Shown: in pieces, positions 1 to 6,911 of the stretch
How positions within the stretch are numbered: the first letter of the stretch is position 1
Layout of the letters: each line of letters begins with the position of its first letter
Assembly: GCA_031255115.1 (NCBI GenBank)
Contig: JAIRTD010000085.1
Coordinates: 1 to 6,911, forward strand
DNA from: Spirochaetaceae bacterium
Lineage (GTDB): Bacteria; Spirochaetota; Spirochaetia; Treponematales; Breznakiellaceae
Direction: 5' to 3'
Length of the DNA: 6,911 bases
Notes under the pieces: generated by a model
Database searches by the model: none
What the model saw: only the letters and a program-made list of their open reading frames with translations
What the model was told of the DNA's origin: nothing
Made by a program: the position numbers and the translations under genes

Positions 1-81
1 TGGTCTGTGGTTTCTAACTACTGATCTTATTGATAGGGGTACTCTCGGATTTATATCCCGGCCCTGCACTCCCTGACTATT

Positions 82-702
82 TCAGTAGGTATTCTCGTCC
101 ATGGCCTCGAAGCGTTCCCGTACTTGCTGGAGCAGGGTGAGTTCCCTGGTGATGACTTTTTCGTAATCCAGGGTGCCTTCTTCGAGTATTCTGTAGGCTT
201 CGTCTTCCCAGTACTGGACTTTTTCGATATTGACAAAACGGAAGCGGCCTTCCCTGGCTTTTGTAGCCCAGGCAACGGCGTCCTGCCAGTAGCTGAGGGC
301 GGCGCGGTAGCAGGTTTCGGCGGTTTCGAGGCTGTCGAGGTTTTGTTCCCGCCAGGGGGCGTTGTAAAAATAGGCGTTGCGTTTGTTCCATCTGTTTCCC
401 AGGAGCAGATGCTGTTCAATGAGTTTGAGGTTGATATGCATCATAAAGAGATAGCGGTATTTTTCCCACTGGATTTCGTTTTCGATTTTTGCCAGGGCCC
501 AGAGGGGGTTGCAGAAATCAGCGGCCAGGGCCTTTTCGAGCCAGTAGATGTTTTCCATGGTGTCGTCGGGGTACTGTGTATAATGGATATGGTAGAGGCG
601 GTAGAATTGTTCCTTGTAGGTAACATAATAGGCGTCGAGTTTTGGGGCCAGGGACGCGCCGCAAAAGAGAAGGACGGCGAGGAACAAAACGCGTACTTTC
701 AT
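82..702 (-). CDS. Exported aromatic-rich helical protein of unknown function
   Basis: This is a 206-residue protein that I do not recognise as a named family. The N-terminus looks like a Sec signal peptide: charged start MKVR, hydrophobic stretch at about residues 5-19, and likely cleavage between residues 19 and 24 (after SLA or KLDA). Cys14 sits in the hydrophobic core behind LLF, a poor lipobox, so a lipoprotein is possible but less likely. The mature part is very rich in Tyr and Trp and appears all-helical. The segment at about residues 126-147, with AETCYRAALSYWQDA, resembles a TPR-type helix pair. I infer a periplasmic or membrane-associated helical scaffold, with no enzyme motif seen. 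The ATG lacks a strong Shine-Dalgarno sequence (only TTTGAAG close by), but the signal peptide supports this start. It lies downstream of tmk on the same strand, separated by 147 bases that contain an inverted repeat, so co-transcription is uncertain. Confidence 0.8.
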   Translation of the reverse strand: MKVRVLFLAVLLFCGASLAPKLDAYYVTYKEQFYRLYHIHYTQYPDDTMENIYWLEKALAADFCNPLWALAKIENEIQWEKYRYLFMMHINLKLIEQHLLLGNRWNKRNAYFYNAPWREQNLDSLETAETCYRAALSYWQDAVAWATKAREGRFRFVNIEKVQYWEDEAYRILEEGTLDYEKVITRELTLLQQVRERFEAMDENTY

Positions 703-767
703 GCTTCAAATATCGGCGGATTTTCAGACTGTGGTGAATCCTTTGTTTAAGCGCTAATTAAGAATTT

Positions 768-841
768 GACCACTAAGGCGCGGAAGGCGAAAAAAGGGAA
801 GAAGAAAATTCGAACCTTTGCTTCGATTCGCCTTCGTGGTC
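768..841. repeat. Imperfect inverted repeat between tmk and the exported-protein gene
   Basis: The right arm TTCGCCTTCGTGGTC (827-841) is the reverse complement of GACCAC plus GAAGGCGAA. The left arm carries the same two blocks at 768-773 and 783-791, split by nine extra bases (774-782) that themselves contain AAGGCG. Read ungapped, left GACCACTAAGGCG matches right GACCACGAAGGCG at 12 of 13 positions. A smaller hairpin lies inside (810-826, five pairs TCGAA/TTCGA, seven-base loop). The arms are flanked by TTAA-containing sequence, and the right end nearly touches the tmk stop codon. It resembles the dispersed ACCAC-GAAGG intergenic repeats I recall from many bacteria. It could be a remnant of a small mobile element, a transcript-end hairpin, or both. 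Confidence 0.7.
810..826 (-). terminator. Possible weak terminator hairpin after tmk
   Basis: On the minus strand, 24 bases past the tmk stop, TCGAA-GCAAAGG-TTCGA forms a five-pair stem. It is followed by a pyrimidine-rich run (ATTTTCTTCTTCCCTTTTTT). The stem is short and AT-rich and the T tract is interrupted, so it is a weak candidate for a rho-independent terminator. It is nested inside the larger inverted repeat, whose outer stem could form instead. Confidence 0.3.
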
Positions 842-849
842 GATTTTAA

Positions 850-1461
850 CTACAGCAGGGCGGCTATGACTTTCCAGATGGCTTCGGCTACTGTTTCTAT
901 CGGCTGGGCCGCGTTGATGGTTATGACTTCGACGCCGGCGTCCCGGTAACGGGGGAGTATGTCCTGGTAGCGGCGGCAGACTTTTTCCTGGAATTCCCGG
1001 TATTCAAACAGGTCCTGTTTGCCCCGCCCCTGTATCCTTTCCAGGGCGCAAAGCGGGTCCAGTTCAAAATAAAAGAGGATTTGGGGCGCGGGGAAGCCTT
1101 CGTTGAGGCGTTGGGGGAGTTCGTCGCCGCAGTCTATGCCCTGGTAGACCAGGGAGGAGGGGACATAGCGGTCCGAAACGACTATGGCGCCTTCCCGGCA
1201 GCGTTCCCTGACGCCGCCTGGTCCGTAGAGGTGTTCGTTCCGGTCGGCGGCAAAGAGAAAGGCCAGGGTTTCGCCTTTAAGGGTCAGTTCTCCTTCCAGG
1301 GCGCTTCGCAGTACGCGCCCCAGCGGGCCGTTTGTGGGTTCAAAGGTCGGAAAAAAGCGCCTGCCCCGTCCCTCCATTTTTTCGCGCAGGAGATTCAACT
1401 GGGTGCTTGTTCCGGCGCCGTCGCCTCCTTCAAAAACGATAAAATTTGGCAAAATATCCAT
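850..1461 (-). CDS. tmk: Thymidylate kinase (dTMP kinase)
   Basis: This cytoplasmic enzyme phosphorylates dTMP to dTDP with ATP, on both the de novo and salvage routes to dTTP. The 203-residue length is normal for the family. Motifs in order: P-loop region FEGGDGAGTSTQ (residues 10-21), FEPTNGPLGRVLR (40-52, the usual REPGGTPLG segment), FLFAADRNEH (68-77), the DRY signature SDRYVPSSLVYQG (96-108), the ELDP strand end (133-136), and a LID region with RIQGRGKQDLFE (142-153). One residue is unusual: position 18, normally the P-loop Lys, is Thr (codon ACA, bases 1408-1410). The reading frame stays open upstream to 1743, but that stretch overlaps the divergent tamB and has no family homology. The start at 1461 has AGGGG six bases upstream and puts the P-loop at the usual distance from the N-terminus. 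It is transcribed divergently from tamB. Confidence 0.95.
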   Translation of the reverse strand: MDILPNFIVFEGGDGAGTSTQLNLLREKMEGRGRRFFPTFEPTNGPLGRVLRSALEGELTLKGETLAFLFAADRNEHLYGPGGVRERCREGAIVVSDRYVPSSLVYQGIDCGDELPQRLNEGFPAPQILFYFELDPLCALERIQGRGKQDLFEYREFQEKVCRRYQDILPRYRDAGVEVITINAAQPIETVAEAIWKVIAALL

Positions 1462-1467
1462 AAATAG

Positions 1468-1472
1468 CCCCT
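1468..1472 (-). promoter_or_regulatory. Ribosome binding site of tmk
   Basis: AGGGG on the minus strand lies six bases before the ATG at 1461. It decides the start: the upstream in-frame ATG at 1743 would add 94 residues that antisense-overlap tamB. Confidence 0.75.
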
Positions 1473-1503
1473 GTATCCCCGTATGGTTCTTTTTGGTTTT
1501 CCG

Positions 1504-1509
1504 ATTATA
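1504..1509 (-). promoter_or_regulatory. Candidate -10 element for tmk
   Basis: The minus strand reads TATAAT here, about 43 bases before the tmk start. The best -35 candidate is weak (TTCTCC, 16-base spacer, three matches to TTGACA). It overlaps the tamB -10 on the other strand. Confidence 0.4.
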
Positions 1510-1511
1510 AT
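1506..1511 (+). promoter_or_regulatory. Candidate -10 element for tamB-bamA
   Basis: An exact TATAAT lies 29 bases before the GTG start, and TATAAA follows at 1511-1516. No good -35 hexamer is found at 16-18 bases upstream (ATGGTT at 17). The intergenic gap is only 79 bases, so the operon promoter most likely lies here. Confidence 0.45.
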
Positions 1512-1522
1512 ATAAAGAATAA

Positions 1523-1530
1523 GAGGGAGA
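1523..1530 (+). promoter_or_regulatory. Ribosome binding site of tamB
   Basis: GAGGGAGA ends ten bases before the GTG at 1541. The spacing is slightly long, but this is the only purine-rich match near the open-frame start. The GTG start keeps the basic residues and membrane anchor at the N-terminus. Confidence 0.55.
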
Positions 1531-1540
1531 ACTTAAAGGC

Positions 1541-4500
1541 GTGGATTCTTCGGGAAACAATGCTGCTGGTCTTTCCGGAAGGGTCCGGATACTCAAGACC
1601 GGCCTCGAAGTGGTTGTTTTTATAGGCATAGTTGCTCTTAGCTCAATTCTACTCAGCCCCCTCAAAGATTCGGTGCAGCGGCGTATGGGCGTCCTGCGGG
1701 ATGCCCTGATAGCCAGGGCCGAAACATACCTACACCGTTCCATAATTTATGAATCCATGGGGCCTTCGATTTTCGGAGTCCTTGATCTCCGTTCGGTACG
1801 CATACAGGGAAGGGGCGAAGCTCTCCTGAATATCGCCCGGCTCCGCCTTTCCTATTCCCTCTGGGATCTCCTCAGGGGCAGGCCTCTTGATTCTCTAAGG
1901 TCCATAAGCCTCGACGCTCCGTCCCTGGTCATTAATACGGTAGAGGACGCTGATTTTTGGGAACTTTTTGCGCCCGGCCAAAACGACGAGGAGTATGCCG
2001 GGCGCGGGGACCCGGCGGCGGAGGGCCTTTCGCGCGGCATACTGGAATTGCTTCCCCAGAATGTACGGATCAGGGTGCGGCAGGGCAGGGTGTCCTACCT
2101 GGCCGCACAGCAGTTTGCCCTGGAAGATCTTTCCTTTGACGGCCGTATCCAGGACCACCGCATCATACTGAACGGGCGCTGGAGCGGCGGGGGCAGGCTG
2201 AATTTTCCGGGTATTGACCCTCTGGGCATCAGCATGAACGGGATTATCCAGGGAGAACTGGCCGCCGATCTTGGTTCGGGGAATCTTAGCTTGAGCTTTC
2301 CTTCCCTTACAGGGCAAAACTTTTCGGCCCGCACGATTACGGTAAATCTTGCCGTTACGGAAAACAGTTTTGAACTGCGAAAAATAGAAGACCGGCTGCC
2401 CTTTGATCTTTACGCGAAATACGACCGCGTTTCAGGCGCTTTTGACAGCGAGTTCAGGGCCGAGAATTTTTCTCCCGCCCAGCTTTTTACTTTTAGCGGC
2501 GGCTGGGAAAAATACCAGGACTACCTTGCCCTGGATACTTCGGGTCTGGCCTCGTTCAAAACCAGGGAAGGGGGTTTTGACTATACGGTCAAACTTTCCG
2601 GCGCGGGACAGGGGGCCGGGGAGGACATATCGTTTGTCATTGACGGCAGCGGCAACGAAGAAGGGGCAGAAGTCAGGGCCTTTGATTTTACTCTTCCCCA
2701 GGGCGCTTTTGCCTTTTCCGGCGATGTGGGTTTCAGGCCGATGTCGCTTAACGGCAGGGCCTCGGTAAACGAACTGAGTCTTTCCGGCCAAAGCGGCGTC
2801 AGCGGCGATTTTGTCTTTAGCACCTACGAAGGGGATATCGATATTTTTGGGGAAGGCGTCTTCCTTGGACCGGTGCTGCTTTCCGCCCTGGACGCCAGAA
2901 TCAGCCCTTCGGCCGAAGGCTTTCTTTTTGAGGCGTCGGCCCTCAGATTCAGGGATATGGAGTCCTACGAGGACGTGCGGCTGGCAAGGGCCGACCTCGA
3001 CGGTTCCTATGATTATAATCCCAGACAGCTCCAGGCTTCCCTTTCGGTAGAGTCTTTTTCCGTCGGGGATATAGCCGAACTGGTAAAACCCTTTAGCGGC
3101 CTGCCTGAGATACTCAAGCCCCTGAGCGGAACCCTGGACGATATTTCCCTGACCACCGAGCTTTTTCTTACCACCGATTTTGAACATTTTTCCTATAACG
3201 CCCCCCGCTTTGTAAGCGCCTATGAGGGCAGGGATATTCTTGCCCTCTTTGCCATCTCCGGGACCGACAGGCGGCTTGATCTTTCCGAAGGCAGGGTCAT
3301 CTGGTCAGGGGGCAAGATAGAAACTTCGGGCTTTGCCGATTTTACCAATCCCCAGGATATTTCTTTTTCTTTTCAGGCTTCGTATAACGACCTCGAATAC
3401 CAGACATTGGACAATATAGCCGGAACAGGCTTGAGTACCCAGATGTCAAGCAATGACCTGACCTATTATTTTGAAGGGCTTTTGCTTGACCAGCGCAGCC
3501 TCAGTATTCAGGGTTCCTACGGGTTCGCCCTGAATCTTTCCATAACCGGCGCCGGGTCCTATTCGGGATATATTGAAGCCGACGGGATTCCCGTTCCCAT
3601 AAGGGGGCAGAACGCCCGGTTCTACCTCATGAGTTTTCTCCGCTGGGAATCCCTCGCGTCCTGGTCCGTTGACCTTGACCGTTTTGAAATTCTCGACCTG
3701 TACACTCCGGGTTCTCCTGGTTCACGGATATGGTTGCGCGGCACGGCGGACCAGAACGGGGCGAATCTTCCCCAGCTTTACTTTGACGATAACCGGGGCC
3801 CCCTCCAGGGCAGGGGCGCGGTCAACTGGGCAAGTGATTTTTCCAGCATATACGGAAACATCAGCCTTTCCGATTCTTTGGCCAATGAGCGCTACCAGGG
3901 GGAGATTCAATATGAATTCGGGGCCCTGGATTTCAGGTTCTACGGTTCCCGCATGCAGCTTTCCCGCTTTATCAGCAATTCCTACAACGCCCTTATTACC
4001 GGCGAACTACGGATAAACCGGACCGCGGAAGCTGATTTTCAGGCGAATATGATGCTCTCTTCCCTTTCCGCCCAGGTGGGAAACAACGCCCTTGCCGTAT
4101 CGGCCCGGGCCTCTCTGGACCAGGACGAGTTTGCCGTCGAGGATGTCCAGCTCCTCTGGGGGGGGCTCCACGCCCGGCTTCCCGAACTGGTGCTCAGCAG
4201 GCTTGATTCGACCATGCGTTCCCGGCTCGAAATCTCCGGCGCTGTTTCCGGCCGCACCGTGGAATTTTCCGCCGGCGCCGGGGGGAGCTTCGCGCCCATT
4301 GATTCCTGGTTTGAGGCCGGCCGCATGCTGCGTTCCTTTACCGGAACGCTTACCGTAGAAAATGCCAGGCTTGACACCATTGAGTCCGAAGAACCTTTCA
4401 GCTTTGAGTTTTCCCGCGAGGCCTCCCAAATCGCCCTGTCGGGCGGGCCGGAAAACATGGTCCGCGTGCGCTTGTCCGATGACGGGGCTTTTTACGCGGC

Positions 4501-6013
4501 CCTTTCCAATCCTTCTCCCATACAGGGCGTACTTGTCGGTTCATTTAACGAGGGCGGAAAAACCATAGACGCCTATACTTCAAATCTCTATGTGGACCTC
4601 AGTTCGCTGTGGCGCTTTATGCCCCGCAAGGATATAGTGAATCTTCCCGGCGGCTTTGTAAACGCCAGTCTGCATGTTACAGGTCCGGTAGAAGATCCGG
4701 GTTTTTACGGCAATGCCAGGGCGCACAGCGTGAGAATACGGCTGCCCGAATACCTTAGCGAAGACATAGGCCCTGTGGCGCTGGACCTGGAATTTGACGC
4801 CAAGGAGCTGCGTTTTGGCCCGGTTCTGGCTCCGGTAGGAAACGGCAGCGGCACGGTGTCGGGCAGGTTTATTTTTGAACACTGGCTGCCTGATGTATTT
4901 GACATTGATATAGCCGTTCCCCAGGAAAGCCCCATACCCTACGGCTTTAATATCGCGGGTTTTATCGCCCAGGGGCTTGCCGCCGGGGACCTCAGGCTCG
5001 GCCTCGAGGGACAGGCTTTTTCCATTGCCGGCAGGCTTACCGCCCATGATACGATCATAACCACGGAAAGGCTGGAAAGCCCGACCGCCCTGGAAATCCC
5101 CGGCGAAGAAAGCGAAGACGGGATAAACGTCGTTACGAATTTTACCATAATTTCGGGCAGCAAGGTGGAATTTGTCTGGCCCTCGGAGGATATCCCGGTG
5201 ATTCAGGCCTACGCGGCTATGGGGGATTCCATACAGATCACGAGCGATGCCGCCACAGGCCGTTTTACCCTTACCGGCGACGTATCCTTGCGGAGCGGAG
5301 AGGTGTTTTACTTCCAGCGGAGTTTCTATATACGGGAAGGCCGCATCAACCTGAATGAGAATGAGATGAAATTCGACCCCCTGCTTTCGGCCAGGGCCGA
5401 AATCCGCGACCGCAGCGAAGAAGGGCCGGTTGTCATCGCCATGATCATTGATAACGCCCCGTTAAGTTCCTTTACCCCCCGTTTTGAATCCAGTCCGCCG
5501 CTTTCCCAACTGGAAATTGTCTCCATTTTGGGCCAGAATCTTACCGGCTTGCCCGGCGCCGAGGCTTCAGGCGGCGCCCTGGTCCTCAGCACGCTTGATC
5601 CGCTCATCCAGTCCAGGGTAATACGGCGCTTTGAGCGGGGGGTGCGTAACTTCCTTCATCTTGATATGTTTTCTATTCGTACCCAGCTTTTGCAGAACGC
5701 GGTGATGCAGATAACCGGGCTACAGGAGCAGCCGGTCGACGGCCGTTCTCCCTTTGGAACTTATTTTGACAATACGACGATTTTTTTCGGTAAATATATC
5801 GGATCCGATATGTTCCTCCAGGCCATATTATCGCTGCGTTATGACCCGGCAAAGGCCGACAGCCCGACTGGGGGGCTTAAACTGGAACCCGATATTGGTA
5901 TAGAATGGCGTGGGCCCCTGTTTAATATTCAGTGGAATTTAGTGCCCGAACATCCTGAAAATCTGTTTATAGATGACCTTTCCTTTACCCTGAACTGGAA
6001 ATGGTCCTTTTGA
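1541..6013 (+). CDS. tamB: TamB/AsmA-like inner-membrane-anchored translocation and assembly protein
   Basis: The product is 1490 residues, somewhat longer than E. coli TamB (about 1260). It has a basic N-terminus (R14, R16, K19), one membrane anchor at about residues 21-41, then an AsmA-like N-terminal segment (about 48-155). A very long body of alternating beta-strands follows, as expected of the family's hydrophobic beta-groove. The C-terminal TamB domain (DUF490) is clear: GEVFYFQRSFYIREGRI followed by NENEMKFDPLLSARAEI (about 1253-1287), and PPLSQLEIVSILGQNLTG (about 1319-1336). A tail of amphipathic strands with FGKYIGSDMFLQA ends in NWKWSF. Family members span the periplasm, aid assembly of outer-membrane proteins and are implicated in phospholipid transfer to the outer membrane. 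The start is GTG. bamA follows after 13 bases, and from memory the homologues are TP0325 and BB0794. A G8 tract lies at 4158-4165. Confidence 0.92.
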   Translation: MDSSGNNAAGLSGRVRILKTGLEVVVFIGIVALSSILLSPLKDSVQRRMGVLRDALIARAETYLHRSIIYESMGPSIFGVLDLRSVRIQGRGEALLNIARLRLSYSLWDLLRGRPLDSLRSISLDAPSLVINTVEDADFWELFAPGQNDEEYAGRGDPAAEGLSRGILELLPQNVRIRVRQGRVSYLAAQQFALEDLSFDGRIQDHRIILNGRWSGGGRLNFPGIDPLGISMNGIIQGELAADLGSGNLSLSFPSLTGQNFSARTITVNLAVTENSFELRKIEDRLPFDLYAKYDRVSGAFDSEFRAENFSPAQLFTFSGGWEKYQDYLALDTSGLASFKTREGGFDYTVKLSGAGQGAGEDISFVIDGSGNEEGAEVRAFDFTLPQGAFAFSGDVGFRPMSLNGRASVNELSLSGQSGVSGDFVFSTYEGDIDIFGEGVFLGPVLLSALDARISPSAEGFLFEASALRFRDMESYEDVRLARADLDGSYDYNPRQLQASLSVESFSVGDIAELVKPFSGLPEILKPLSGTLDDISLTTELFLTTDFEHFSYNAPRFVSAYEGRDILALFAISGTDRRLDLSEGRVIWSGGKIETSGFADFTNPQDISFSFQASYNDLEYQTLDNIAGTGLSTQMSSNDLTYYFEGLLLDQRSLSIQGSYGFALNLSITGAGSYSGYIEADGIPVPIRGQNARFYLMSFLRWESLASWSVDLDRFEILDLYTPGSPGSRIWLRGTADQNGANLPQLYFDDNRGPLQGRGAVNWASDFSSIYGNISLSDSLANERYQGEIQYEFGALDFRFYGSRMQLSRFISNSYNALITGELRINRTAEADFQANMMLSSLSAQVGNNALAVSARASLDQDEFAVEDVQLLWGGLHARLPELVLSRLDSTMRSRLEISGAVSGRTVEFSAGAGGSFAPIDSWFEAGRMLRSFTGTLTVENARLDTIESEEPFSFEFSREASQIALSGGPENMVRVRLSDDGAFYAALSNPSPIQGVLVGSFNEGGKTIDAYTSNLYVDLSSLWRFMPRKDIVNLPGGFVNASLHVTGPVEDPGFYGNARAHSVRIRLPEYLSEDIGPVALDLEFDAKELRFGPVLAPVGNGSGTVSGRFIFEHWLPDVFDIDIAVPQESPIPYGFNIAGFIAQGLAAGDLRLGLEGQAFSIAGRLTAHDTIITTERLESPTALEIPGEESEDGINVVTNFTIISGSKVEFVWPSEDIPVIQAYAAMGDSIQITSDAATGRFTLTGDVSLRSGEVFYFQRSFYIREGRINLNENEMKFDPLLSARAEIRDRSEEGPVVIAMIIDNAPLSSFTPRFESSPPLSQLEIVSILGQNLTGLPGAEASGGALVLSTLDPLIQSRVIRRFERGVRNFLHLDMFSIRTQLLQNAVMQITGLQEQPVDGRSPFGTYFDNTTIFFGKYIGSDMFLQAILSLRYDPAKADSPTGGLKLEPDIGIEWRGPLFNIQWNLVPEHPENLFIDDLSFTLNWKWSF

Positions 6014-6014
6014 C

Positions 6015-6021
6015 AGGGGAG
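6015..6021 (+). promoter_or_regulatory. Ribosome binding site of bamA
   Basis: AGGGGAG begins one base after the tamB stop codon and is five bases from the bamA ATG. It is a strong site inside the 13-base gap, which leaves no room for a separate promoter or terminator between the two genes. Confidence 0.85.
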
Positions 6022-6026
6022 TGTAG

Positions 6027-6911
6027 ATGCGCGTACGATTGGCAGTATGTCTTTTTTTGATCCCTCTTTTTGCTTCTTTTGCCCAGAATTCTACCGAATG
6101 GTACCAGGGCAAGCGTATCAGGGATATTGTCTTTGAAGGGCTTAAAAACGTAAAAAGCAGCGATCTTGAGGCGGTGGTGGAAAGTTACCGGGGGGCCCTG
6201 TTTACCGACGATCTGTTCTGGGACCTCCAGGGGAGGCTTTACGCCCTGGAATACTTTGAAATGATATCCCCAACGGCGGTTCCCGCGGCCGGGGGCGCCG
6301 AGGTGGTGCTCAGATTTACCGTTGTGGAGCGCCCCTTTGTCTCCCGTATCAATTTTGTGGGTAATAACGGCATACGGCGCAATGAACTTCTGGATGTGGT
6401 CTCCCTCAAGGTTGACGACGTGATAAACCAGCTCAAGCTCAGGGTTGACGAAGGGGCCGTGCGGAATAAATACCTCGAAAAAGGCTATCCCGACGTGCGG
6501 GTTCGCTCAGACACCCAGACAGCCAGGGACGGCTCGGTGATTGTGTCGTTCTATATTACCGAAGGACAGCGCATAACCATTTCCGGTTTCCGTTTTGAAG
6601 GGAATACGATCTATTCCGACCGGACCCTCAGGGGCCAGTTGAGCCTTAAAACCAAGGGAATCTTTAACGACGGCGCCTTTCAGGAAGCCAAGCTCATCGC
6701 CGACCGGGCCGCCCTGGTGCAGTACTACAAGGACAGGGGCTATCTGGACGCCGAACTTATTGACGTGGGCCAGGATATTCAGACCGACAGCAAGGGCAAT
6801 AACACCATGGTTATCAGCTTCAGGCTGTATGAGGGGAGAATCTATACCTTTACCGGCATTGAATTTTCGGGAAACGAGATTTTTCCCTACGGACAGCTTG
6901 AGGCCCTGGTT
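6027..6911 (+). CDS. bamA: Outer membrane protein assembly factor BamA, N-terminal part (cut by window end)
   Basis: BamA is the core of the machine that folds and inserts beta-barrel proteins into the outer membrane. The first 295 residues are present and the frame is still open at the last base. A Sec signal peptide (MRVRLAVCLFLIPLFASFA) is likely cleaved after residue 19. POTRA 1 covers about 29-101, beginning RIRDIVFEGLKNVKSSDL. POTRA 2 is about 104-180, with SRINFVGNNGIRRNEL and the conserved NKYLEKGYPDV at 147-157. POTRA 3 is about 182-270, with ISGFRFEGNTIYSDRTL and YYKDRGYLDAE. POTRA 4 starts at about 272 with YTFTGIEFSGNEIF. The barrel lies beyond the window. The start has a strong ribosome binding site, and tamB ends 13 bases upstream, so the two are co-transcribed. 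From memory the T. pallidum homologue is TP0326 (Tp92). Confidence 0.95.
   Translation, partial: MRVRLAVCLFLIPLFASFAQNSTEWYQGKRIRDIVFEGLKNVKSSDLEAVVESYRGALFTDDLFWDLQGRLYALEYFEMISPTAVPAAGGAEVVLRFTVVERPFVSRINFVGNNGIRRNELLDVVSLKVDDVINQLKLRVDEGAVRNKYLEKGYPDVRVRSDTQTARDGSVIVSFYITEGQRITISGFRFEGNTIYSDRTLRGQLSLKTKGIFNDGAFQEAKLIADRAALVQYYKDRGYLDAELIDVGQDIQTDSKGNNTMVISFRLYEGRIYTFTGIEFSGNEIFPYGQLEALV

Noticed and set aside
1..81. A tRNA end, terminator or gene fragment at the left edge
   Set aside because: Only a four-pair GGAT/ATCC hairpin is visible. There is no T-loop signature, no T tract and no frame with support.
124..750. A 208-residue plus-strand open frame over the exported-protein gene
   Set aside because: It is the antisense shadow of the minus-strand gene, which has a proper signal peptide. 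The plus-strand translation has a Gly/Val/Phe-rich composition typical of such shadows.
850..1743. A 297-residue version of thymidylate kinase starting at 1743
   Set aside because: The extra 94 residues lie antisense to the tamB start, show no Tmk homology, and a good ribosome binding site precedes the ATG at 1461.
2432..3187. A 251-residue minus-strand open frame inside tamB
   Set aside because: It has no recognisable domain or ribosome binding site and lies fully within the well-supported tamB. It comes from the GC-rich codon pattern, as do the other antisense frames in tamB.
6052..6058. T7 run in the bamA signal-peptide region as a phase-variation switch
   Set aside because: Seven T bases is short, falls naturally in Leu/Phe codons of the hydrophobic core, and a similar T7 occurs at 5781-5787. 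On/off switching of an essential gene is unlikely.

Overview
The window looks like a chromosomal segment of a spirochaete, most likely a treponeme. The main reason is the pair tamB-bamA: a very long TamB-type protein gene followed 13 bases later by an outer-membrane BamA gene. From memory, this is the arrangement at TP0325-TP0326 of Treponema pallidum and BB0794-BB0795 of Borrelia burgdorferi. The fairly GC-rich third codon positions suggest one of the higher-GC treponemes, such as the termite-gut group, rather than T. pallidum or T. denticola. That last step is inference.

Layout: bases 1-81 hold no gene or terminator I can support. Bases 82-702 (minus) encode a small, exported, helical, aromatic-rich protein of unknown function. 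Bases 703-849 are intergenic and contain an imperfect inverted repeat (768-841) of the GACCAC-n-AAGGCG type, which looks like a dispersed intergenic element. Bases 850-1461 (minus) encode thymidylate kinase (tmk), with Thr in place of the usual P-loop Lys. Bases 1462-1540 are a short divergent control region whose AT-rich core gives TATAAT on both strands. Bases 1541-6013 (plus) encode a 1490-residue TamB/AsmA-like protein. Bases 6027-6911 (plus) encode the first 295 residues of BamA: a signal peptide, three POTRA domains and the start of a fourth. The gene runs off the end of the window.

How the genes fit together: tamB and bamA form a tight operon for building the outer membrane. BamA inserts beta-barrel proteins. 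TamB is a periplasm-spanning protein anchored in the inner membrane, and its family is linked to outer-membrane protein assembly and to phospholipid transport between the membranes. No TamA gene is seen here, which fits models in which spirochaetal TamB works with BamA itself. tmk is a housekeeping nucleotide gene that shares only the divergent promoter region. I see no CRISPR array, phage, transposase, toxin-antitoxin or defence genes, and no convincing undescribed multi-gene system. The points most worth checking are the variant Tmk P-loop, the intergenic inverted repeat, a G8 tract inside tamB and the unknown exported protein.
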